From JBBQKF01 sp038326615 (GTDB taxonomy: Bacteria > Bacillota > Clostridia > Saccharofermentanales > UBA5734), in the NCBI GenBank assembly GCA_038326615.1, contig JBBQKF010000005.1:1-64000 (forward strand): a stretch of DNA of 64,000 bases. Reading direction: 5' to 3'. Position 1 is the stretch's first letter. Each line of letters opens with the position of its first letter. The position numbers were made by a program, and so were the translations under genes. The notes beneath the pieces are model-generated. The model had not been told where the DNA came from. It searched no databases and saw only the letters and a program-made list of their open reading frames with translations. This document shows, piece by piece, positions 55,376-62,392 of this stretch.

Positions 55376-57046
55376 CTATTCTTCTCGCATTCGCGAGTAA
55401 GGTTGAATAGAGGAGGGAGATTTCTTGCTACATGAGGTTAAAGGTACTAGGTCTTTCATCAATTTGAGTGCGGAAACCTTCTTCTCGATCCCTCCGAACT
55501 CCCTCATAAGACCCTCCTGTTTTAAATCCAGCCATTCGCAATACCGGATTGATATTTCCGGCGGTCCCGGCCATTTTTCGGAAAGTTGTCTAAAAACAGC
55601 GATGTCGTTAATTTTTCCTAAATAATCTTGAATCTCTTTGAAAATCGCAGTCTGCCGCGCTTTATCATTCAGAATGGCGTTGGAGAAATATTCACTGGCA
55701 TATCGAAGCTTCTTGATTCTAATCCTTGTCGGATGAATAGTTTCGATCCTGTTTTTGTCATGTTTTGGAATTCCCATTAGAATTTTTTCGATCCACTTAG
55801 AGAACCGCTCTTCCGAATACTGTCCGATTGAGGATTTTTTCGGATGTTTTTCCTTGTACAGCCATTCATTCAAAGTAAGAACCATCGGAGTTACTCCCCC
55901 GGTAGCAAGAAATCCCTGCAAATTTGATTCCCTTTTTTTTCTGACCTCTTTTAGTGCTCGGAGCATTTCTTCATATTCGGTATCAAGTTGAGTCGCGTGT
56001 CCTAGATCCTCTAGGATCTGCTGTTTAGGGTCTTCTAGGGGTTTCTGCTTAGGGTCTTCTAGAGGTTTCGGTTTAGGGTCTACTAGAGGTTTCTGTTTAG
56101 GGTCTTCTAGAGGTTTCTGTTTAGGGTCTACTAGTGGCTTCTGTTTAGGGTCTACTAGTGGATTTCGTTTAGGGTCCTCTTGGGACTCTTGTCCATGGTA
56201 CTCTAATGCATGTTTCTCTGTTGCAAATTCGATCCATGATTCGATAAAAACATCGAGATTTCGCAGTCCTTCGGTTTTTTGAATAAATTTTCGAAAAATC
56301 GTCTGAAGAGTTTTGTATTTTTTTGATTTAACAATCGGTTTTGCAAAGCTAAAAACCGACCGGATATGTCTAGTCCAGACCCGTAAATCATGCAGATTTT
56401 CTATGTCTTCCGGATTGGATTCGTATTTTTCAATCGATTTTTCGATTTTTCGGAGGCAGAATCCAATTGCATACTGGATGGTGTCAAGACAGTTTTTTTC
56501 TGGATCCGGTATTACGTACTCTTCTTTTTTGGAATGCGCGTCAGGTGCGAATCCTATTTTAACTACCGAAGCCAATGCGATGAGCTGTTTGGGTTGGTGA
56601 AACCAGAGTAACCGACCTTCAGAAAATTGCTCCTCCTTAGTTGAAAAAGCGGCTGCAGCACCTTTTTTGAATGGCAACGCAATCCCGCACAATTGCTTGC
56701 TCCATTCACTCATAGTGGGCTCATGCCCAACAATTATAAGACATTCGAATTTTGTTCCACTTTTGATTTGAGTTGACAATTTGCTGAAATTTCCATCCAG
56801 TATAAACGGATAGGTCGTAATTTCCGAAATATTCAGGGTTTCAGCAATTATCTTTGCTGTCTGATGTGCACGAACAAACGGGCTTGTCCACAAATGCTTC
56901 TTATCGTATTCTTCGAGAAGTTTTCCAATCCCTTTTGCGGCTTTCTTGAATTTTTTAACGCCCTTAGTAGTTAGGTTGCGCTCTTCATCAACGATATTTT
57001 GCGTTAGTTCCTGTGCAATCCCATGTCTAACTAAAACAATCAGCAT
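55376..57046 (-). CDS. SixA phosphohistidine phosphatase-CHAD fusion protein
   Basis: Residues 1-160 are a histidine phosphatase of SixA type: RHG at 7-9 (LVRHGIAQE), the second Arg in SPFVRAHQTA, and the second His in IVGHEPTM. The rest is a CHAD domain (HDLRVWTRHIRSVFSF; RIRIKKLRYASEYFS), an alpha-helical module shown to bind polyphosphate. The CHAD part is interrupted by seven copies of an octapeptide (DPKQKPLV type). The ATG at 57046 lies seven bases after GAGGGGGA. The last residues (SRMREE) come from the adjoining insertion sequence relic, so the native C terminus was replaced. It converges on ppk1. Confidence 0.88.
   Translation of the reverse strand: MLIVLVRHGIAQELTQNIVDEERNLTTKGVKKFKKAAKGIGKLLEEYDKKHLWTSPFVRAHQTAKIIAETLNISEITTYPFILDGNFSKLSTQIKSGTKFECLIIVGHEPTMSEWSKQLCGIALPFKKGAAAAFSTKEEQFSEGRLLWFHQPKQLIALASVVKIGFAPDAHSKKEEYVIPDPEKNCLDTIQYAIGFCLRKIEKSIEKYESNPEDIENLHDLRVWTRHIRSVFSFAKPIVKSKKYKTLQTIFRKFIQKTEGLRNLDVFIESWIEFATEKHALEYHGQESQEDPKRNPLVDPKQKPLVDPKQKPLEDPKQKPLVDPKPKPLEDPKQKPLEDPKQQILEDLGHATQLDTEYEEMLRALKEVRKKRESNLQGFLATGGVTPMVLTLNEWLYKEKHPKKSSIGQYSEERFSKWIEKILMGIPKHDKNRIETIHPTRIRIKKLRYASEYFSNAILNDKARQTAIFKEIQDYLGKINDIAVFRQLSEKWPGPPEISIRYCEWLDLKQEGLMREFGGIEKKVSALKLMKDLVPLTSCSKKSPSSIQPYSRMREE
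56009..56176 (-). repeat. 24-bp in-frame tandem repeat inside the CHAD domain
   Basis: Seven units of 24 bp (TTTAGGGTCTTCTAGAGG-type on the plus strand) encode DPK-Q-KPL-V/E octapeptides. Units differ by one to three bases. The array lies between two CHAD helices. Confidence 0.9.
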
Positions 57047-57418
57047 CCACATTCCCCCTCGTTTATTTATAATATCAATATAGTAATCATACATTAGATT
57101 ATACTTCAGCATAAATTGACTGTAAAATTGTTTGGGTTCGTATCTATTAAATCCTGTTTGTATCTATAGCTTTATTGCTAAATCGATTTCTGTTCTTTAC
57201 AATTAACTATCGAAGATTAAAATGAAAGTTGGATAGAATAGTAAATTTAGCGAGTGAAAACAGGTGCTGTGCCATGATATACATTAGCTTGACAATCCTT
57301 TTGATAGTTGTAAGGTTAATGTGATCCTATTATACCTACCACCTGCGGAGGTAACGAAATTTTTATAGAAGGAGGATGATTTATCCATTGCATTTGTGAT
57401 GAATAAATCAAGGAGAAG
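57047..57418. other. Divergent leader region with hairpins and a mini-ORF
   Basis: No full gene is visible. ACCTGCGGAGGT (57341-57352) forms a small hairpin resembling the IS605 right-end hairpin at 55105. A strong GGAGG site precedes a 7-codon reading frame (MIYPLHL, 57376-57399). GATTTATCCAT (57378-57388) can pair with ATGAATAAATC (57399-57409), just before the ribosome binding site of the PPK2 fragment. Confidence 0.45.
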
Positions 57419-57571
57419 ATGAAGAAATACACGATTAGTAATGCTGAGAAAATTAATCTCAAAAATTTTGATCCGGAAGACACGGACGGATTGTCAAAGG
57501 AAGATATCCAAGTAGAATATTTGAAATTACAGGAGAAATTCAAGTCTCGGTGCATCAGGGATTTTGACTAG
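57419..57571 (+). pseudogene. ppk2 (fragment): Polyphosphate kinase 2 N-terminal fragment
   Basis: The 50 codons read MKKYTISNAEKINLKNFDPE, then DTDGLSKEDIQVEYLKLQEK and FKSRC..., matching the N-terminal region of PPK2 (KxxLKDFDPDDTxxxKxxE...LxELQExLYAE). The reading stops at TAG where the Walker A and the rest of the kinase should begin. AAGGAG precedes the ATG, so the peptide could be translated, but it has no catalytic part. It faces the ppk2-type substrate theme of this cluster and is taken as a deletion remnant. Confidence 0.75.
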
Positions 57572-57636
57572 CGCAAGGGATCCAGTTTTTCTGTTTTGGC
57601 TTTTCCTGAATTATTTGTAATGTTTCTTTCTAACAT
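57568..57636 (-). CDS. 22-codon small ORF, probable truncated gene remnant
   Basis: The peptide MLERNITNNSGKAKTEKLDP plus LR starts at an ATG seven bases after GGAGG and stops at 57568, exactly where the opposite-strand PPK2 fragment also ends. I do not recognise it with confidence; the composition resembles the N-terminal leader of some catalases, which is only a suggestion. It lies 36 bp downstream of the ferritin-like gene on the same strand. It may be a genuine small peptide or the head of a deleted gene. Confidence 0.4.
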   Translation of the reverse strand: MLERNITNNSGKAKTEKLDPLR

Positions 57637-57672
57637 AATCAATCCTCCTACTTACTAAATTCATTTTCAAAT

Positions 57673-58143
57673 TCAATATTCTTCACGTATACCGAATTCC
57701 GCATCCTCGACCCATATGCTTGGACGGTTAACCATTTTAATAATTTCTTTAAGTAATTTGTAATGCTCTTCTTCTTGTTTAATAAGAAATTTGAAAAACT
57801 CTTCGTCTCCTTTTGATTCAGATAAAAGTTTTTTATAAAGGTCTATGCTAGCTTGTTCCATTATCAACGCTTTTCTATATACATCAATTTGCTTAGGACT
57901 GCTTTTTTCAAAATCGAATTCAGTGGTGTTATTGAAGACATTTTTTATGCTGGCAATATTTTCCTGCAGTGGAAAATCAATGTTTACTTCTTTATCTTTG
58001 ATTATTTTTGCATGTCTTTCTTCGTCTTTTGCAAGTGAAATAAACACTACGTGGAGAGTATTATCCTTGTTCTCCAATGCTTGTTCTCTATAAAACATCT
58101 CGCCGTCCGATTCCATTTGTATTGCATAATCCGAAATATTCAT
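57673..58143 (-). CDS. Ferritin-like / rubrerythrin-like diiron protein
   Basis: The 156-residue four-helix bundle has the diiron ligands in the pattern E...ExxH...E...ExxH: MESDGEMFY, DEERHAKI, MEQASIDLY and QEEEHYKLL. It lacks the C-terminal rubredoxin domain of classical rubrerythrin. Such proteins protect anaerobes from peroxide. The ATG at 58143 has AAGGAGG seven to eight bases upstream; an in-frame start at 58209 would overlap the PAP2 gene and adds a TTAITI-like repeat coded by AT-rich microsatellite. Confidence 0.88.
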   Translation of the reverse strand: MNISDYAIQMESDGEMFYREQALENKDNTLHVVFISLAKDEERHAKIIKDKEVNIDFPLQENIASIKNVFNNTTEFDFEKSSPKQIDVYRKALIMEQASIDLYKKLLSESKGDEEFFKFLIKQEEEHYKLLKEIIKMVNRPSIWVEDAEFGIREEY

Positions 58144-58205
58144 GGCGCTCCTCCTTATTGTAATTATTGTAATAATTGTAATTATATCAATGGTGTCTAA
58201 TGCAA

Positions 58206-58964
58206 TCACGTTTTTTTATTCATGGCTTCTGTTTGTTTTACGAAAAAGTGTAATTTTCCCCATCGATAAAAACGAATAAATCCCAATAAACAGACTGTTC
58301 CTAATAAGTATCCTCCGAGAACATCACTTGCCCAATGCTCGCCGCTATAAATCCGCGAAAACCCGACTAGGACGACGTGTATCCCAAATACAATAAGCAG
58401 AACAGTTCGAATCCATGACGGTTTCAGTAGTGAAAAAATCAAGAAACAGATAAACCCAAAAAAAGCTGTATAATACATGACATGTCCACTTGGGAAGCTA
58501 TAGCTATTTAATATTTTATCTATACTAAGCACGCCAACAGCAGGTCTTGGACGGTGAATAAGTATTTTAATCAGAAAATTCAGTAACGAAACGATAGACG
58601 CGGTAAAAAGAGAAGCAGTCGCTTCCCAGTGATATCCAAAAAGGAAAATAATCACAATTATAATCAATGTAACAATAAATGCTTGGGGTGAAAAGCCGAC
58701 CCAGCTAATAAAAGTCATCAATCCCCCAAAAAAGGGATTTGCAAGGGATTGCAACCCTTGGCTGATACTCAAGTCGAAAGTAAATGAAGGAATAGTGAAA
58801 ACAAGAAATGCCAATATAGCAAAAGCTAAAATCAATATTCCAACACCCAGGTTGAATCGAAGCACTTTTCTTCGCTGTGCCTGCGGTGTCGAGGTCTTGT
58901 CTTTTACAACTTCGATGGCTGCTTTTTGACCTTTGATTAATGGTTGAGGAATATTCTTTTTCAT
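58206..58964 (-). CDS. PAP2-family membrane phosphatase
   Basis: The 252-residue protein has about six membrane helices and the PAP2 motifs KILIHRPRPA, SFPSGHVMYY and GFSRIYSGEHWASDVLGG. It should dephosphorylate a membrane lipid phosphate. The ATG at 58964 is preferred; an in-frame GTG at 58979 is possible, and neither has a strong ribosome site. It lies 37 bp downstream of the lipid kinase gene, in the same direction, forming a PAP2-kinase-PAP2 set. Confidence 0.9.
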   Translation of the reverse strand: MKKNIPQPLIKGQKAAIEVVKDKTSTPQAQRRKVLRFNLGVGILILAFAILAFLVFTIPSFTFDLSISQGLQSLANPFFGGLMTFISWVGFSPQAFIVTLIIIVIIFLFGYHWEATASLFTASIVSLLNFLIKILIHRPRPAVGVLSIDKILNSYSFPSGHVMYYTAFFGFICFLIFSLLKPSWIRTVLLIVFGIHVVLVGFSRIYSGEHWASDVLGGYLLGTVCLLGFIRFYRWGKLHFFVKQTEAMNKKT

Positions 58965-59016
58965 AATATATTCTTTCACTTGTTACTATCTTAAATCCAT
59001 TTTACCATACTTCAGA

Positions 59017-60012
59017 CTAATTATTTGTCCCAGTAATAGGTGATAAGGGTGCAGATAAAACATCTTCCTTCTCTTCATGCGGTTTTTCAGCGCCTGAACC
59101 AATCATCGGAGCAAGAACCCGAAGCGCGCCAGGACATATTTTGATGACTGCCTTACCTGAACCCAACAAAATCCCGTCGGCTGCGATATCAAGCTTAGGA
59201 GAGGTTTTTACTACGACTTTATGCGCGCGGAAGCGTTGGAGTTTCCCATCAGGTACTAATCCTTCTTTGGAAGTTGAGGCAAAATACTTAATTACTTCAG
59301 CCTTACTGAAATCCGGAAATACCGAAATATCGAAAAGACCATCATCCATGGATGCGTCCGGGGCTACTAGATTCTTTGACCCCATGAGGGGAGTGTTGGC
59401 CACAGTTACCATCATCGAATTGATTTTAATCTTGCTTTCATCGTCCAAAGTGAGTAAAACTTCTGGTTTGGATTTAAAATTCAAGAAAGATGTCACAGCT
59501 TCCTTGAGCATTGATAAGTTACCTTTCGGTATTTTTTTTACTAATGGATACAATGTCGCGGTTAGCCCGATCACTGTAACCATAAAGAAATAAAATTTCT
59601 TGTGTTCTCCGGTTTTGATCACTCCTAAATCAAGTTTTCGGGGGCGAGCCGTAGCAATTAAATCACATGCTGCATTAATCTCTTCAGGAATACCTAAACT
59701 GGCAGCTATATCATTCATCGTTCCACCTACAATAATCCCCAGACTTACCTTGGAACCTACTAATCCCCGAATGATTTCCCCTATTGTTCCATCACCACCC
59801 ATTGCAATAACAATATCGTAATCATCTTTAACAGCATTTCTAGCTATTAGAAGACCTTCCTCCTTTGGAGCAGCAAAGGCTACATCAACAACCAGCCCGT
59901 TACTTGTCAGACGACGAACCGCTTGAGCCAGACGTTCCGGGTTTCCCGATGCATCCCCTGATTCCGGATTGGCAATCAATTTAACGCGTCTGATTTTCTT
60001 TTTCTTTGACAT
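59017..60012 (-). CDS. Diacylglycerol kinase-family lipid kinase
   Basis: The 331-residue protein has VKLIANPESGDASG, the nucleotide loop IVIAMGGDGTIGEIIRGL and GIIVGGTMNDIAASLGIP, all complete for the DAGK catalytic family. GGTMNDxA is the canonical form. It is related to, but clearly distinct from, the kinase at 49183-50151. It overlaps the upstream PAP2 gene by 32 bp. A C-terminal acidic tail of about 25 residues is extra. The substrate is unknown; diacylglycerol or a similar lipid is likely. Confidence 0.9.
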   Translation of the reverse strand: MSKKKKIRRVKLIANPESGDASGNPERLAQAVRRLTSNGLVVDVAFAAPKEEGLLIARNAVKDDYDIVIAMGGDGTIGEIIRGLVGSKVSLGIIVGGTMNDIAASLGIPEEINAACDLIATARPRKLDLGVIKTGEHKKFYFFMVTVIGLTATLYPLVKKIPKGNLSMLKEAVTSFLNFKSKPEVLLTLDDESKIKINSMMVTVANTPLMGSKNLVAPDASMDDGLFDISVFPDFSKAEVIKYFASTSKEGLVPDGKLQRFRAHKVVVKTSPKLDIAADGILLGSGKAVIKICPGALRVLAPMIGSGAEKPHEEKEDVLSAPLSPITGTNN

Positions 60013-60733
60013 GCCTTAAATCCCCCTTATTAAAGAATAATTCGATTATCATGATACCCAAAACGGTCCATATGATACCCACTGCTATACCAGCGAGAAT
60101 ATCTGTTATATAGTGAGCTCCGAGAAAGAATCGGCTGAAGCCGATAAAACTCTCCATAAGAATTGCAAAGCCAATCACTGCTATTTTCCATAATCGTGAT
60201 TCTATCTTTGGAACAAAAAAATAAGCCAGCAAACCAAAGCATATCACACCACTAATCATATGACCGCTTGGGAAACTTGGATATTTGATGAGTATTGAAA
60301 TAGGTTGATCAAATACAGGCCGTGGTCTTGCAAAAACTTTAGTTAGGAAATAAAAAATAATAGGGTGCCCTGCATAGAGAACCAATACTATGACAAGTTC
60401 TTTCCAAAACTTTTTAAAAAGGAAATAGACGCCAAGAATAATCCCAACGGCAATAGATACTTGCTGACCGAGATATGTACCCACATGCATGACATTTTTA
60501 ATCCATACGGGACTACCAAGAGCTATATCATGCATTTTGCTTTCGATGGCTGTATCCCACTGAACCAAAGCGCCCTTCTGCTCTACGAAATAAGCAAGTA
60601 TGCCAAAAGTCAGACAGCTAAGAAATAATATTACTACACCAACAAGAGGATGGTTACCAAGAAGGTTGGGACTTTTAAGTCCTTTTGAATATTTATCAAT
60701 TGATTTTGCTTCTTGTTCATTCTTTAAAATCAT
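59981..60733 (-). CDS. PAP2-family membrane phosphatase
   Basis: The 250-residue protein has about six membrane helices and the PAP2 motifs KVFARPRPV, SFPSGHMISG and GFSRFFLGAHYITDILAG. It is the first gene of a PAP2-kinase-PAP2 set. The kinase start lies within its 3' end, so the two are translated together. No signal for a specific substrate is visible. It is the fourth PAP2-type protein of the window. Confidence 0.92.
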   Translation of the reverse strand: MILKNEQEAKSIDKYSKGLKSPNLLGNHPLVGVVILFLSCLTFGILAYFVEQKGALVQWDTAIESKMHDIALGSPVWIKNVMHVGTYLGQQVSIAVGIILGVYFLFKKFWKELVIVLVLYAGHPIIFYFLTKVFARPRPVFDQPISILIKYPSFPSGHMISGVICFGLLAYFFVPKIESRLWKIAVIGFAILMESFIGFSRFFLGAHYITDILAGIAVGIIWTVLGIMIIELFFNKGDLRHVKEKENQTR

Positions 60734-60787
60734 ACAATACTACCTTCCTGCGATTCAGCTCTTATTTTCAATTTTCTTAACCAATTT

Positions 60788-61657
60788 CTATTTTCTTAAT
60801 CGATAAAACATGGAGACACATAAAGAGTATATTCCTAGAGCGATGAGCCCAATTGCGATAATTCCCAAAAGCCAAGGACCATATGGTTGCTTCAATATGG
60901 ATATAAGAGCGCTGTCAAAACCCTTTGTCTGGCTTGAATTAGATGTATAAGCCGAGATAATCAGGAAGATTCCAATTATAGCCACAACAAGCCCTCTCGA
61001 CATGACACCAAATCTACCTAAACGCTTGATCCATATCACTTGCGATGGATTTAGTTTAGCCAAAATAAGGTTCTTGTCAAAACCTGGTTTGATTCCTTGA
61101 TATAACTGGTAGATTCCGATAATGACTACGATTATTCCAACAAACCCCACAAGCAATTGTCCAAAAGACCAATCCAGAACCAACGCAACAAAATGCTGGA
61201 TTTGAGTGTCTTGAACACCACCAGAAGCAGGTTTTGCGCCACCAGTGATAAGGGCATATGTTGGCAGAACCAACAAAGCATAGGCTATTGCACTGAAAAA
61301 ATAACCAATCCTCTCAGCGATGCCTTTCGTATTGTGTTCCGCATGCAAAGGATTAAATATTGCACGAATAAATCCCCACAATGAATAGCAGATTACTCCA
61401 AACAGAACAATCCATAAAAATATCCGACCTGCCGGCTGATTTCCAATCGTAGCAATCGCGCCTTGCGGATCCGTCGTCTTGCCTCCGTTTCCGGATGCAA
61501 ACAGTAGTGCTGTCAACCCAATCACAAAATAAATTGCTCCGCGCGCCACATAACCTATGCGGGCCAGGGTTTCAATGACCGAATTGGAAGTTGAGCTGTG
61601 AGCAACAACATTACTTTTTTCTTTGATTTTTTGCACATTGTTTTTTAAACTAGGCAT
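60788..61657 (-). CDS. DUF1206 family membrane protein
   Basis: The 289-residue protein has three repeats of a two-helix unit, each opening like LARIGYVARGAIYFVIGLTAL, AERIGYFFSAIAYALL and LGRFGVMSRGLVVAIIGIFL. The R-x-G-x-x-x-R-G phrase is typical of DUF1206. Six membrane helices are predicted. The family has no known function. It lies upstream of the PAP2-kinase-PAP2 set in the same direction and may be part of the same envelope-stress unit (inference). Confidence 0.9.
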   Translation of the reverse strand: MPSLKNNVQKIKEKSNVVAHSSTSNSVIETLARIGYVARGAIYFVIGLTALLFASGNGGKTTDPQGAIATIGNQPAGRIFLWIVLFGVICYSLWGFIRAIFNPLHAEHNTKGIAERIGYFFSAIAYALLVLPTYALITGGAKPASGGVQDTQIQHFVALVLDWSFGQLLVGFVGIIVVIIGIYQLYQGIKPGFDKNLILAKLNPSQVIWIKRLGRFGVMSRGLVVAIIGIFLIISAYTSNSSQTKGFDSALISILKQPYGPWLLGIIAIGLIALGIYSLCVSMFYRLRK

Positions 61658-61728
61658 AACTAACCTCCTGCATTCATATGTTGCGATGTTTCCATTATAT
61701 TTTTACTAAGTGGTCTTTATCGATTTAA

Positions 61729-62193
61729 TCAGACCTGTGTTGTTAAGAATAGCGGTTGGGTCATATGGGTAATCTGATCCTGTAATTCTTCAATTTCATC
61801 AATATGGCGGTCTTCGTCATTCAAAATTCCTTCGAGGATATCTCGAGTGGCAAAATCCTTGACTTCTCCCGCTTTTACGATTGCTGAATTGTAATCTTTA
61901 ATTGTGCCTTCTTCTAAATGATGATCACTCTCTAGTTGTTTTGATATATCGCTACCAATTTTCAATTCCGTCAAATTAGTGACGATTGGAATTCCTTCCA
62001 AAAAAAGTATTCTCCCAATGAGTTTTTCCGCATGCTTCATTTCGTCTATAGCTCGTTTTTCAAAGTAATTATGAAGTTTTTCATAACCCCAGTTTTTGCT
62101 CATCTCCGAGTGAACAATATATTGGTTGGTCGCGGTCAATTCATCCGCCAGTAATGCGTTGAGGGTATTAATCAATTCTTTATTTCCTTTCAT
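61729..62193 (-). CDS. bfr: Bacterioferritin
   Basis: The 154-residue protein follows the E. coli Bfr pattern closely: MKGNKELINTLNALLADELT at the N terminus, ferroxidase ligands E18, E51, H54 and later DEDRH, and Met52 in IDEMKHAEK, the axial heme ligand of bacterioferritin. It should form a 24-mer shell storing iron. The ATG at 62193 is preceded by AAAGGAG; an in-frame start at 62211 overlaps that site. It lies 71 bp upstream of the DUF1206 gene. Confidence 0.94.
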   Translation of the reverse strand: MKGNKELINTLNALLADELTATNQYIVHSEMSKNWGYEKLHNYFEKRAIDEMKHAEKLIGRILFLEGIPIVTNLTELKIGSDISKQLESDHHLEEGTIKDYNSAIVKAGEVKDFATRDILEGILNDEDRHIDEIEELQDQITHMTQPLFLTTQV

Positions 62194-62392
62194 TTGAATA
62201 GCTCCTTTCACTTAAATAAATTTTCTCTCTTCTTTAATTAATTTATCCCAATCTTAATTCTTTATTTTAATATTATAGTACTTAATGACTAAATACCTTG
62301 ATATATTTTGCATAATCATAGAAAATATTTGGAATACACTCCTTTCTTGACTTTCTTTTACTTTCATATCAGATGAGTTCTTAAAACGGATG

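Noticed and set aside
57341..57352. Second IS605-type end at the ACCTGCGGAGGT hairpin
   Set aside because: The stem is only four base pairs and no transposase remnant lies beside it, so the resemblance to the hairpin at 55105 is too weak for a call.
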